Source of the DNA: E44-bin88 sp050123275
GTDB lineage: Bacteria; Chloroflexota; Dehalococcoidia; Dehalococcoidales; BS750m-G39
NCBI GenBank assembly: GCA_050123275.1
Contig: JASFHK010000003.1
Span: forward strand, 1-64,000
DNA length: 64,000 nt
Direction of reading: 5' to 3'
Positions 7,184 through 16,156 of the stretch are shown in pieces. The position numbers were made by a program, and so were the translations under genes. The notes below the pieces were generated by a model. That model was not told the origin of the DNA. It made no database searches and was given only the letters and a program-made list of their open reading frames with translations. The stretch's first letter is position 1. Each line of letters opens with the position of its first letter.

Positions 7184-8638
7184 ATGAACAGAAGGGACAA
7201 GCTTGTGGAAATCGTCGGCGTCGAGAACTTCACCGACGACCCCAAAGCTTTAGAGACTTACGCCAAAGACTACAGTCTCGAACCGGCGGGGGCGCCCGAA
7301 TACGCGGTCAAGCCCAAGGACACCCAGGAAGTGCAAAAGGTAATCCAGTTCGCCAACGAGCACTCGCTGCCGGTGGTTCCGGTCAGTTCCTGGGTTCATT
7401 TCAACGGTGCCGCCGTCCCCAAGAAGGGCGGCATTATTTTAGACCTGACCCGGATGAACAACATCTTCGAGGTCGACGACTTCAACCGCCGGGTAAGGGT
7501 AGAGCCGGGGGTAACCTGGGAACAGCTCACCGGCCACCTGGCCAAGCAGGACTTCCGGCTGGTCATGCCCCTTCTCCCCCACCCCCAGCGCTCGGTAGTC
7601 ACCGACACGCTGGAGCGAGAGGTCATCACCAGCACCGTTTATGACTACGGCGAGCCTCTGCAGAGCATGGAGGTCGTCTGGCCCAACGGCGAGATTTTCC
7701 GCACCGGCTCGGCCAGCGTCACCGGCTACCCCGATTCCCCCTCCGCGGGCGGTAACCCCTCGGGCCCCGGCTTGGACTTCTACAGATTGCTACAGGCGGC
7801 TCAGGGAACGATGGGGGTGGTCACCTGGGCCAACATCAAGACCGAGCACGTCACCCAGAAAGACAAGATGTTCATCGCGCCGGTCAAAGACCTGGCCAAG
7901 ACCATCGAGTTCCTCTATCGCATCCTGCGGATAAGAATCGGACAGGAGTGCCTCCTGCTCAACAGCGCCGACCTGGCGGCGATTATGGCCGAGGACGACA
8001 AGGAGATAACCAAGCTCAAGTCCTCCCTGCCCGCCTGGACGCTCATCCTGGTCATCAGCGGGCACTACCGCAACCCCGAAGGCAAGATTCAATACGAAGA
8101 AAACACGCTCAACGAGATTATCAAGAAGGAATTCCCCGAACTCTCGTTCAGCGAAGACCTTCCCGGGCTGGCCGGCTCGGGCAAAAAACTGCTGGGACTG
8201 CTCCGCCAGCCCTGGCCCAAGGAAAAGACCTACTGGAAGAACCGCTCCAAAGGCGCCTGCGCCAGCCTCTTCTTCATCACCAAGCCCGACCTGTCCCCCA
8301 AGTTCATCAATAAGATGGAAGAGCTGGCCAAAAAGCACGGCTACCCCTTGAGCGAGCTGGGCAGCTACATACAGCCCATCGAGCACAACCGTGCCTGCCA
8401 GGTGGAGTTCAACCTCTTCTACGACCCCGCCAGCCGACCCGAGGTCGAGCGGGTGCGCACCCTGTTCAGCGAGGCCGCCAAGGCCCTCGTCCAAGACGGC
8501 GCTCTCTTCACCCGCCCCTACGGCGAGCTGGCCAAACTGGTTTACGACAAGGCCGAAGGCTACGTAGTCACCCTGAAAAGAGTGAAAAAGCTGTTCGACC
8601 CCAATAATATAATGAATCCGGGCAAACTGTGCTTCTAG
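7184..8638 (+). CDS. FAD-linked dehydrogenase (GlcD/VAO-type FAD-binding domain)
   Basis: This 484-residue protein has the PCMH-type FAD-binding fold (about residues 38-220). It shows YAVKPKDTQEVQKVIQFANE, then the glycine-poor VPVSSWVHFNGAAVP segment where the pyrophosphate loop usually lies, then VRVEPGVTWEQL and the AAQGTMGVVTWANI strand. The C-terminal cap ends FDPNNIMNPGKLCF, the usual last motif of glycolate-oxidase/D-lactate-dehydrogenase relatives. It should oxidise a hydroxylated substrate and pass electrons to the FeS protein encoded 12 bp downstream. The substrate is unknown. The start has a strong GGGAGG. It is the first gene of a four-gene cluster. Confidence 0.85.
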   Translation: MNRRDKLVEIVGVENFTDDPKALETYAKDYSLEPAGAPEYAVKPKDTQEVQKVIQFANEHSLPVVPVSSWVHFNGAAVPKKGGIILDLTRMNNIFEVDDFNRRVRVEPGVTWEQLTGHLAKQDFRLVMPLLPHPQRSVVTDTLEREVITSTVYDYGEPLQSMEVVWPNGEIFRTGSASVTGYPDSPSAGGNPSGPGLDFYRLLQAAQGTMGVVTWANIKTEHVTQKDKMFIAPVKDLAKTIEFLYRILRIRIGQECLLLNSADLAAIMAEDDKEITKLKSSLPAWTLILVISGHYRNPEGKIQYEENTLNEIIKKEFPELSFSEDLPGLAGSGKKLLGLLRQPWPKEKTYWKNRSKGACASLFFITKPDLSPKFINKMEELAKKHGYPLSELGSYIQPIEHNRACQVEFNLFYDPASRPEVERVRTLFSEAAKALVQDGALFTRPYGELAKLVYDKAEGYVVTLKRVKKLFDPNNIMNPGKLCF

Positions 8639-8650
8639 GGAGGATAAAAG

Positions 8651-9940
8651 ATGCTCAAAGGTAAAGTGAAGCTGGATGTAACCAATTTAGATAATTTCGA
8701 ATACGACATGAGCAAGTGCATCAAGTGCAAGGGGTGTACCTGGGTCGACCATATCTACATGCCCGGGATGACCTTCAGCACCCGCTGCCCCAGCGCTACC
8801 AAGTACCTGTTTGATGCCTACGGCGCCTACGGCAAGATGCGCATCGGTATGGCCATGTTGGAAGGCAAGCTGGAATACTCCGACGAGCTGTTGGAGATAC
8901 TCTACGCCTGCACACTCTGCGGCGCCTGCGACGTGGGCTGCAAGCGCAACCTCGACCTGGAAATAGAGCTTTCCCTGGAGGCGCTGCGCATCAAGGCGGT
9001 CAAGGACGGCAAAGGCCCCATGCCCCAGCACAAGAAGGTGGCCCAGAACATCGCCGAAAGCCACAACCGCTTCGGCTCGCCCCACGCCAACCGCAACAAG
9101 TGGCTGCCCTCCGACGTGAAACCGGCGGAAAAGGCCGACGTTATGTACTTCGTCGGCTGCTCGGCGGCTTACACCAGCCCCGAAATCGCCCAGTCCACGG
9201 CCAAGATACTCAAGGCGGCCAACGTCCCCTTCATGCTCATGCCCGACGAGTGGTGCTGCGGCAACATCGTCTATTCGGTGGGTATGTTCGACGAGGCCAA
9301 AGAGATGGCCAAACGCAACGTCGAGGCCGTCCGCCAGTCGGGCGCCAAGACCCTGCTACTAAGCTGTGCCGAAGGCTACCGGATGTGGAAGGTCGACTAT
9401 CCCAAGCTGCTCAACATCTCCACCGATGAGCTGGGCTTCAAGGTCGTCCACCTGGTCGAGTTCGTCGACGAGCTTATCAAGAAGGGCGCCCTCAAACTCA
9501 AGAAGAAGGTAGACCTCAAGCTCACCTACCACGATTCCTGCAGCCTGAGCCGCCTAAGCGAGCCCTGGACCCCCTGGGAGGGCGAGCGCGGCGAGTGGGG
9601 CATGGTAGAGCCGAGGCTGAAGCGACGGCGCGGCGACACCGGCGTTTATCAGCAACCCCGCGACATCCTGCAGGCTATCCCCGGCGTCGAGCTGGTGGAA
9701 ATGATAAGAATGAAAGAGAACGCCTTCTGCTGCGGCGCGGGTCGCGGCACCAGGGAAGCCTTCCCCGACTTCGCCTCCTGGGCGGCTGACGAGAGGCTGA
9801 AAGAGGTGGAGGCTGTCGGCGCCAAGGCTATCGTCGCCACCTGCCCCTGGTGCAAGGAGAACTTCGCCAAGGCGGTAGATAAAGACGGCAAGAAGATAAA
9901 GGTCCTCGACATTTCCGAAATTATCCTGGCGGCATTATAG
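8651..9940 (+). CDS. CCG-domain iron-sulfur protein (GlcF/HdrD-like electron carrier)
   Basis: This 429-residue protein couples the neighbouring flavin dehydrogenases to the electron-transport chain. A first cluster motif has Cys23, 26 and 29 plus Cys46, and a second is CxxCxxCxxxC at Cys87, 90, 93 and 97. It then carries two CCG domains of the heterodisulfide-reductase type, with CCG at 202-204 and 360-362 and a CPWC at 398-401. The 16-residue spacing in the first cluster is longer than in a standard 4Fe-4S motif. It lies between two different FAD-subunit genes with gaps of 12 and 15 bp, so the three proteins probably form one complex or a branched one. Confidence 0.88.
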   Translation: MLKGKVKLDVTNLDNFEYDMSKCIKCKGCTWVDHIYMPGMTFSTRCPSATKYLFDAYGAYGKMRIGMAMLEGKLEYSDELLEILYACTLCGACDVGCKRNLDLEIELSLEALRIKAVKDGKGPMPQHKKVAQNIAESHNRFGSPHANRNKWLPSDVKPAEKADVMYFVGCSAAYTSPEIAQSTAKILKAANVPFMLMPDEWCCGNIVYSVGMFDEAKEMAKRNVEAVRQSGAKTLLLSCAEGYRMWKVDYPKLLNISTDELGFKVVHLVEFVDELIKKGALKLKKKVDLKLTYHDSCSLSRLSEPWTPWEGERGEWGMVEPRLKRRRGDTGVYQQPRDILQAIPGVELVEMIRMKENAFCCGAGRGTREAFPDFASWAADERLKEVEAVGAKAIVATCPWCKENFAKAVDKDGKKIKVLDISEIILAAL

Positions 9941-9955
9941 GCAAGGAGGCAAATA

Positions 9956-11563
9956 ATGGCTATATCTAACGAAGCATATAAAGCGCTGGAAGCTATCGTC
10001 GGCAAGCAGTATATCTCGTCCGACCCCGCGGTTTGCGAAGGCTACCGCTCGGGGCCGTCCGGCTACGAGGCCGGCCTGGGCTACGAAAGGGTAATGACCA
10101 AGATACCCGGCTGCGTCATCATGCCGCGGACTACCGAGGAAGTCCAGAAGATAGTCAAGGCCTGCAACAAATATAAGGTACCCTATCTTCCCTACAGCAC
10201 CGGCTGGTACGGCCCGCGCTCTCACTGCCACGTCGAGGACGAACTGCTGGTCGACCTGAAGAGAATGGACGATTGCGAGATTGACGACAAACACCTCATG
10301 GCCACCGTCGGCTCCGGAGTTATCTACTCCCAGCTTCAGGAAGAAGCCATGAGCCGCGGTATGTATATTGTCGTCGGCGGCGGCGGCTCCCAGTGTTCCG
10401 CCATCGCCAACATGCTCGGCGACGGCTGGTCGCCCTTAAGCTACCGCATCGGCCTGCCCCACCGCCGTATTCTGGGCACAGAGCTGGTGCTCCCCGACGG
10501 CGAAATCGTCAAGATGGGCTCGCTGGCTACCGACGATGACCCCTTCTGGGGCGACAGCCCCGGCCCCGACCTGAGAGGGCTGCTGCGCGGCTTCACCGGT
10601 CTGCGGGGATGCCTGGGCATCGTTACCAAGATGGCCATCAAGCTCCTCCCCTTCCAGCCCGAACCGCTCAAACCCACGGGTATTTCGCCCAACACCACCC
10701 TGGAACTTCCCGTCAAGCGGGTGAAGTGGATAAACTTCACCATGCCCGACAAGAACGCCATGAAACAGGCCATGTACGAGATGGCCAAGGCGGAAATCGG
10801 CGGCGGCGTGACCAAGGTGCCTATCTTCTGGAGGGCTATCGCCAAGGCCGAATGCAAAGAGGAATTCTGGGATATCTGGTCGAAAGAAACCGAGGAATCC
10901 ATCGCCAACTTCCACCTGCTGCGCGTTCTGCTCATCGCCTTCACCTCCGAGGAGCAGATGGATTACGAGGAAAAGATACTCAACGAGATTATCACCGGGC
11001 TCGGCGGCGAAGCCCGGCGCACCCGCCCCACCGACGAGTCCTGGTTTAAGAACGCCGACTCGGCGGGCATGTGGCTCATGTGCGGCGGCTACGTCTCGGT
11101 GGACTATATCATCGAGACCTTAACCCACGCCATACCCCACGGGGAAAACTACGCCGCGCTCAAGAAGAAGGGCTATACCCCGCCCCTCATGCCCGACTAC
11201 GGCGACCCCGGCTGGTTCCAGAGCTTCGAGCTGGGCCACCAGGGCTACTCCGAGTTCCTTATCTACTGGGACCCGGACGTAAACACCGACGGCGTCGACC
11301 ACTTCTACCTAGAGACATCCAAGGAGAACATCAGGAAGCGCTTCTATACCTCGCTGCTGGGACCTCACCAGCCGTTATACCTCACCGGCCCCGCCTACGG
11401 GCCCAACTACCATACCTGGATGCTCAAGATTAAGGATGAGTTCGACCCGCAATTCCTCTGCCACCCGCCGGTGCCTCTGGCGCACGACGCCTTCGTGGAA
11501 AAGGCGGAGTGGATGAAACCGATGAAGGACTGGGACAGCCCGGAAATTAAATACGGCCCTTAA
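9956..11563 (+). CDS. FAD-linked oxidoreductase (4-cresol dehydrogenase/vanillyl-alcohol-oxidase-like)
   Basis: This 535-residue protein has a PCMH FAD-binding domain (about residues 40-250, including CVIMPRTTEEVQKIVKAC, VVGGGGSQCSAIANMLGDG and RGFTGLRGCLGIVTKMAIKL) followed by a large cap domain. It is longer than the 484-residue protein upstream and clearly not a copy of it. The arrangement resembles vanillyl-alcohol oxidase and 4-cresol dehydrogenase relatives, which oxidise phenolic or other alcohol substrates. I infer a redox partnership with the CCG protein 15 bp upstream. The start has AAGGAGG. The true substrate and acceptor cannot be read from the sequence. Confidence 0.8.
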   Translation: MAISNEAYKALEAIVGKQYISSDPAVCEGYRSGPSGYEAGLGYERVMTKIPGCVIMPRTTEEVQKIVKACNKYKVPYLPYSTGWYGPRSHCHVEDELLVDLKRMDDCEIDDKHLMATVGSGVIYSQLQEEAMSRGMYIVVGGGGSQCSAIANMLGDGWSPLSYRIGLPHRRILGTELVLPDGEIVKMGSLATDDDPFWGDSPGPDLRGLLRGFTGLRGCLGIVTKMAIKLLPFQPEPLKPTGISPNTTLELPVKRVKWINFTMPDKNAMKQAMYEMAKAEIGGGVTKVPIFWRAIAKAECKEEFWDIWSKETEESIANFHLLRVLLIAFTSEEQMDYEEKILNEIITGLGGEARRTRPTDESWFKNADSAGMWLMCGGYVSVDYIIETLTHAIPHGENYAALKKKGYTPPLMPDYGDPGWFQSFELGHQGYSEFLIYWDPDVNTDGVDHFYLETSKENIRKRFYTSLLGPHQPLYLTGPAYGPNYHTWMLKIKDEFDPQFLCHPPVPLAHDAFVEKAEWMKPMKDWDSPEIKYGP

Positions 11564-11583
11564 ATTCAAGCCGACAATTTGCA

Positions 11584-11620
11584 TGTCCCCACTATATTGT
11601 GTGAAAATATAGTGGGGACA
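11584..11620. repeat. Perfect 15-bp inverted repeat with TGTCCCC ends
   Basis: TGTCCCCACTATATT-type arms (11584-11598 and 11606-11620) pair perfectly around a 7-nt loop. It lies 20 bp after the FAD oxidoreductase stop and 33 bp before the CoxG start. No T-run follows, so it is not a classical terminator. It could be an mRNA-stabilising hairpin, a REP-like element, or an operator. Confidence 0.7.
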
Positions 11621-11653
11621 ATAATGTAAGTAGATTAAGGAGGAACATATATA

Positions 11654-12112
11654 ATGAAAATAGAAGGTAAATTTACCATGAAAGCGCCCATCCAGAAGGT
11701 CTGGGACTTTCTGCTGGCGCCCGGCACACTTGCCTCCTGCATCCCCGGTGCCGAGAAAATGGAAGCCGTTGACGATACAACCTGGGACGGTACCGTCAAG
11801 CAAAAAGTAGGCCCCATCGGCGTCAAGCTTAACTTTACCCAGAAACTACAGGACATCCAGGCGCCCACTCACCTCAAAGCGGTGGGGCAGGGTACGGCCA
11901 TGGGCGGCGCCGGCACTTTCACCCAGGAAACCATCGTCGACATGAAAGAACTCGGCGGCGGCGAGGTGGAAATCGCCTACAGTTCCAACGTGAATATGGT
12001 AGGACGTCTGGCCACCTTCGGCGAGAGAATCATGCGCGCCAAGGTAAACAAGGTGGGCAATGAATTCATCGAAAACCTGCAGAAAAAACTGAAGAGCCAT
12101 CTGGGTCAATAG
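11654..12112 (+). CDS. CoxG-family SRPBCC protein
   Basis: This 152-residue protein matches the carbon-monoxide-dehydrogenase subunit G (CoxG) family, a START/SRPBCC fold with a hydrophobic pocket. The signature N terminus MKIEGKFTMKAPIQKVWDFL is followed by LASCIPGAEKME and the hallmark GxxKLNFTQKL region. CoxG proteins accompany molybdenum hydroxylases and are thought to help membrane anchoring or cofactor handling. Here it is the last gene of the FAD dehydrogenase cluster and converges on a molybdenum-hydroxylase-like gene, which fits a linked role. The start has TAAGGAGG. Confidence 0.88.
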   Translation: MKIEGKFTMKAPIQKVWDFLLAPGTLASCIPGAEKMEAVDDTTWDGTVKQKVGPIGVKLNFTQKLQDIQAPTHLKAVGQGTAMGGAGTFTQETIVDMKELGGGEVEIAYSSNVNMVGRLATFGERIMRAKVNKVGNEFIENLQKKLKSHLGQ

Positions 12113-12184
12113 AGAAACGGAGGCTTAGCTAATCTAAGGCCAAAGACCGGAATCTCAAGCCCCGGAAAACCTTTAAGAAAAGCC

Positions 12185-12222
12185 AACCGGGTCGAGGTAA
12201 TAACCTCGACCCGGTTCTTTTT
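12185..12222 (+). terminator. Strong, possibly bidirectional, intrinsic terminator
   Basis: A perfect 14-bp stem (12185-12198 with 12203-12216) has an AATA loop and the tail TTCTTTTT on the plus strand. On the minus strand the same stem is followed by GGCTTTTCTT. It sits between the convergent CoxG and molybdopterin oxidoreductase genes and probably ends both transcripts. Confidence 0.85.
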
Positions 12223-12241
12223 ACGACCGTTTAATCGCGAT

Positions 12242-14902
12242 TTAAGACTTCTTGGCTTTGAGCGCCCTGAGCACCTTGTCCGGCGTCGCCGGCAGGTCGT
12301 AGATGCGGACGCCGATGGCGTTCTCGATGGCGTTCATGATGGCCGGCGAGGTGGGCATCAGGGTAAACTCACCGATGCCGGTGGCTCCCAGCGGGTGGTT
12401 CTTACGCGGCGTCTCGATGAGGGTCACGTCCTTGTCGAAAGAGGTCTTCATGGTGGGGAACTTATAGGTGGACCAGTCCGTCGTCTCGCCGTGGACGTAT
12501 TCCTCTCTAAGCGCCATACCCGCGCCCATGTCCATACCGCCCTCGATCTGGCCGACAACGTTGAGGGGGTTGATAATAGTGCCGGCATCGACGACACCGG
12601 TCATCTTAATCACCCTGACCTCGCCGCTCTTGGTGTCGACTTCGACCTCGGCCACCTGCACGCCGTGACAGCGCGAGATAAACTGCTCGCCCTGGCCGGT
12701 CTCTTCATCCAGGCCGGTGTGGGTAAAAGCGTGCTTCGCCTGATAGCGGGTCGGCTTGCCGGCCTTAACCAGGTCGGCGTGGGTCTTGGCCCCGCTTTCT
12801 TTCATGGCGGCCTGCAGGGCTTCAATGGCCTTGACCAGAGCGTGCCCGGAGAGGAAAGTCTGCCGGGAACCCGCCGAAATCGCCGAAACCGGCGTCAGGG
12901 CCGTATCGCGGGTCTGCAGGCGGATTTTATTCAGGGGGATTTTAGTCAGGTGCGAGGCAATCTGGCTCAGCATGGAATCGTTGCCCTCGCCGGGGTCGGC
13001 AACCGAGGCATAAACGGTCAGGCCGTTGTCTTCGTCAAGCGAGACGGCGACTTCGGACTTATCCATGGCCTCGCCGATGCCGAAGCTGGAGGCGCCGATG
13101 CCCACCCCCCGCTTGATGGTATCGGACTTGAAGGCGGCGGCTTCCTTGAGCGCCTTCTCGTAAACGGGCTTGGCCTTCTTCAGGCAGCCTTCTATGGCCC
13201 ACTCTTCCATGACGTGGCCGCTGGACAGCGAGTGTCCGGGCTCTCCGGGCTTGATGAGATTGAGTTGCCGGAAAGAGAGGGGGTCCATACCCACCTTCGC
13301 CGCCAGCAAATCCATGGCCGATTCCAGAGCGTAATTCATCTGGGGCGGCCCGGCACCGCGGGCAGCGCCTCCCCAGATATTATTGGTGTAAACCATCCGC
13401 ACCTCGGCGGAGACGTTCGGTATGTTGTAAGCGCCGCTGAGCATACCCAGGGAGCGGACGACGACCACGATAGCACCGGCGTTAAAAGCGCCCTTCTCAA
13501 CAGTGGCGTCTACTTCATATCCGGTAATCTTGCCCTTCTCGTCGGCACCCAGGCGTAACTTCAACGCGTAGGGATGCCGTTTGCTGGTCATCCGCAAAGA
13601 CTCGGCGGTACCGGGGATATAGCGCGCCGGCCTCTTGAAGTGCAGGGCGGCGGCGCCGGCGATTTGCTCCGAGGTCAAGTCGACCTTGATACCGAACTGG
13701 CCGCCGGCAAAGGCCTCCTGATAGCGTACTTTTTCGTAACCGAGCGCTGCCTTGAGCACCTTGAGGTGGTCGTGGATACGCAAGGACCGTCCTATTACCA
13801 CCAGCTCGGCGTCATCACCCGTTCCCTGTATGTAAGCGACGCCGGCTTCGGGTTCCAAAGGCGCCTGGTGGATGCGCTGGGTGCTGAAGTCGGCTTCGAC
13901 GATATACTTCGAAGACTCCAGGGCTTTCTTGGCGTCGCCCTTTATCTGGCGCCTCGCCATACAGAGATTGCCACCCGGTTGCACTTCGAGCGCACCCGGC
14001 GCCAGGGCCTCCTTGGCGGTAGCCATGCGGGGCAGGATTTCGTATTCCGCCTTGACCGCTTCCGCCGCCGCCAGGGCTTCCTTACGGGTATTGGCGGCCA
14101 CGATGGCGATGTGAGCTCCCAGCAGAGGCAGAACGTCACCGACATCGAAGAGCAGCTTCTTACCCGACCCTACGGCGTTGCTGCCCTTGATATCCTTGGC
14201 CGTCATGATGCCGACCACGCCGGGCATCTTTTCCGCCTTGGCGGTATCGAGCTTCTTCAGTTTGGCGTTATGGTGAGGGCTGGCTACCACCGCCAGTTGC
14301 AGGGCGTTGGGCATGATGATATCGGCGGCGAAGGGAGCCAGGCCGCAGGCCTTGAGCATGGACCAGGGCCGGGGGTGAGAAACGCCTATCTTTTTGCTGT
14401 TGGGGTCGGGGCGCATCTTGGCCGGGGTCGTTTCCCCGCGCAAAAAGCGCCCGGCCAGCTCCACGGCCTCGATAATCTTGCTGTAGCCGGTGCAGCGACA
14501 GAGGTGGTTCCTCAAAGCGATTCTGATTTCGTCGCGGGTAGGCTTCGGGTTCTTGTCGAGCAGGGCTTTGGTGGCTATGATAAGGCCCGGCGTGCAGTAG
14601 CCGCACTGAATCGCCCCCGACAGGACGTAGGCCTCCTGTATCAGGTGAGGATTGTCCGGCGTACCCAGGCCCTCCACCGAGATAACCTCGGCGTCATCAA
14701 GGTTGACCACCTTGGTCAGGCAGGATAACACCGTCTTACCGTTGACGATAACGGTACAGGCGCCGCATTGACCCTTACGGTCGCAGCCCTGCTTGGTGCC
14801 GGTGAGCTTCAGCTCTTCCCGGAGCAGGTCGAGGAGGACCATATCCTCCTCAACGACGAATTTATGCTTTACCCCGTTGATTTTTAGTGAAACGCTTTTC
14901 AA
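12242..14902 (-). CDS. Aldehyde oxidoreductase-like molybdoenzyme (fused 2Fe-2S and molybdopterin subunits)
   Basis: This 886-residue protein belongs to the xanthine oxidase family. The plant-type 2Fe-2S domain has Cys40, 46, 49 and 61. The second, helical 2Fe-2S domain has Cys100, 103, 135 and 137. The molybdopterin-binding domains fill residues 175-880, and the catalytic glutamate is Glu845 in GATGIGE. There is no FAD domain, the architecture of Desulfovibrio MOP-type aldehyde oxidoreductase (about 907 residues), so electrons would leave through FeS to a separate acceptor. The start is TTG at 14902, preceded by AAGGAGGGAAAG. It could oxidise an aldehyde or hydroxylate a ring; the substrate is not determined. 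Confidence 0.88.
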   Translation of the reverse strand: MKSVSLKINGVKHKFVVEEDMVLLDLLREELKLTGTKQGCDRKGQCGACTVIVNGKTVLSCLTKVVNLDDAEVISVEGLGTPDNPHLIQEAYVLSGAIQCGYCTPGLIIATKALLDKNPKPTRDEIRIALRNHLCRCTGYSKIIEAVELAGRFLRGETTPAKMRPDPNSKKIGVSHPRPWSMLKACGLAPFAADIIMPNALQLAVVASPHHNAKLKKLDTAKAEKMPGVVGIMTAKDIKGSNAVGSGKKLLFDVGDVLPLLGAHIAIVAANTRKEALAAAEAVKAEYEILPRMATAKEALAPGALEVQPGGNLCMARRQIKGDAKKALESSKYIVEADFSTQRIHQAPLEPEAGVAYIQGTGDDAELVVIGRSLRIHDHLKVLKAALGYEKVRYQEAFAGGQFGIKVDLTSEQIAGAAALHFKRPARYIPGTAESLRMTSKRHPYALKLRLGADEKGKITGYEVDATVEKGAFNAGAIVVVVRSLGMLSGAYNIPNVSAEVRMVYTNNIWGGAARGAGPPQMNYALESAMDLLAAKVGMDPLSFRQLNLIKPGEPGHSLSSGHVMEEWAIEGCLKKAKPVYEKALKEAAAFKSDTIKRGVGIGASSFGIGEAMDKSEVAVSLDEDNGLTVYASVADPGEGNDSMLSQIASHLTKIPLNKIRLQTRDTALTPVSAISAGSRQTFLSGHALVKAIEALQAAMKESGAKTHADLVKAGKPTRYQAKHAFTHTGLDEETGQGEQFISRCHGVQVAEVEVDTKSGEVRVIKMTGVVDAGTIINPLNVVGQIEGGMDMGAGMALREEYVHGETTDWSTYKFPTMKTSFDKDVTLIETPRKNHPLGATGIGEFTLMPTSPAIMNAIENAIGVRIYDLPATPDKVLRALKAKKS

Positions 14903-15011
14903 CTTTCCCTCCTTATAAATCTCGACATAGTTACCGACCTCTCGGAAGGGCGAGACGGAAGAATATCCAGGATGGCCGGTAGTTTGCTAAGTAGGCGTTC
15001 GGACAAAGAAT

Positions 15012-15040
15012 AGTTTACCGCAACATATTGGGTCAGTCAA
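15012..15040 (-). promoter_or_regulatory. Predicted promoter of the molybdopterin oxidoreductase gene
   Basis: On the minus strand TTGACT (15035-15040) and TAAACT (15012-15017) are 17 bp apart. Transcription would start near 15005, giving a leader of about 100 nt before the TTG start at 14902. The rest of the 172-bp spacer down from nrpR shows no gene. Confidence 0.5.
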
Positions 15041-15074
15041 TCTTATTTACACTATATAATAGTCTTGCTTCCAG

Positions 15075-16070
15075 CTATAAATCCCGGAAGCTGACCAGCT
15101 GCTCGAACTCGATAAGACCGCTCTCGGCCACGTTCTCGATTTCGATGCCGGCCTCCACCGCCGCCGCCAGCGGGTTGAGCCCACCCAGTTGCACGGCGCC
15201 GAAGCGGTTAAGGGCTACCGGAATCTGGCAAAGCGGCTCGCTGGTCACGCCCAGGGCATAGACCCCACCGATGCCCGCCTCCTTGAGCCGGGCCAGCTTT
15301 TCCTCGACGGCTTCCCTGGCTTGGGCGAGTATGGTGCGGAAATTGCCCAGTATCTTGCCGCTGCCGGTACGGGCGACATTGCCGACGCTGGTCATACCGG
15401 CGCGGATAAACTGCTCGGAAGGGTCGAGCGAGGTGCCGGCGTAGTCGATGATGGCGACGAATCGTCTCGGCTTCGATTTCTTGATTTCGAGCACGCCGCC
15501 GAAGCGGAACTCGCTGGGAATCCCAGCCTTGAGCAGCACGCCGTTGATGGCGGCGCCGCAAACGGTGGCGAAACCGACCTTGCCGTCGGGCACGACCACG
15601 GCGCCCAGGTGCTCCCCCGCCTCCGCCGTCGCCACCAGCTCGCTGACGCAGATGCCCGCCTTAAAGGTATCTTTCATGGCGGACAGCATCTTTTTGAACC
15701 TGTCTTTGGCGACGAAAGAGGTGTTGATGGGCAGCTTGCCGCTGCGCTTGACGGGGTCGAAGGTGGTCTGGTAAGCCAGAAGCTCCAGCTTCTCCCGGAC
15801 GAAGCCCAGTTGCTGGGGAGCCAGCGCCTCTTTGACCTCCTGCCGCCCCTCTGGGGTAATCATGCGCCCGTCGCGGCCTCCCGGCCGGGTATAGCCGCGC
15901 TCGTCGGCTATCTTGAGATGGTACCTCACCGCCCGTTCGCTCAAGAAAATCCCCTCCCCCTCCAGGCGGCGGGCGATAGTGATCGAGCCCAGCGGCTCCG
16001 AGAACTCGCTCAGGATTTTGAGGATGGCTATCAGCTTACCTTCGGCATCAGAGCCGACGACCTGTTCCAT
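15075..16070 (-). CDS. nrpR: NrpR-type transcriptional repressor (winged helix plus one NRD domain)
   Basis: This 331-residue protein has an N-terminal winged helix (residues 1-75, ILKILSEFSEPLGSITIARRL and SERAVRYHLKIADERGYTR) followed by one NRD/DUF128 domain (about 85-331). NrpR represses nitrogen-assimilation genes in methanogens and senses 2-oxoglutarate; homologues occur in Dehalococcoides. Methanogen proteins may carry two NRD domains; this one has one. The gene lies directly downstream of nadE, glnA, glnK and amt on the same strand, 86 bp from nadE, which fits control of those genes. I searched the amt upstream region by eye for the Methanococcus-type GGAA-N6-TTCC operator and did not find a clear copy. 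Confidence 0.85.
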   Translation of the reverse strand: MEQVVGSDAEGKLIAILKILSEFSEPLGSITIARRLEGEGIFLSERAVRYHLKIADERGYTRPGGRDGRMITPEGRQEVKEALAPQQLGFVREKLELLAYQTTFDPVKRSGKLPINTSFVAKDRFKKMLSAMKDTFKAGICVSELVATAEAGEHLGAVVVPDGKVGFATVCGAAINGVLLKAGIPSEFRFGGVLEIKKSKPRRFVAIIDYAGTSLDPSEQFIRAGMTSVGNVARTGSGKILGNFRTILAQAREAVEEKLARLKEAGIGGVYALGVTSEPLCQIPVALNRFGAVQLGGLNPLAAAVEAGIEIENVAESGLIEFEQLVSFRDL

Positions 16071-16156
16071 AACCGTCCTTTTCGGGTTATGACCTAAATC
16101 TGGGGCTATTATACCACGCCTTCAGCAAAAGCTGAACGGTTTTATAAGCTATTTAG

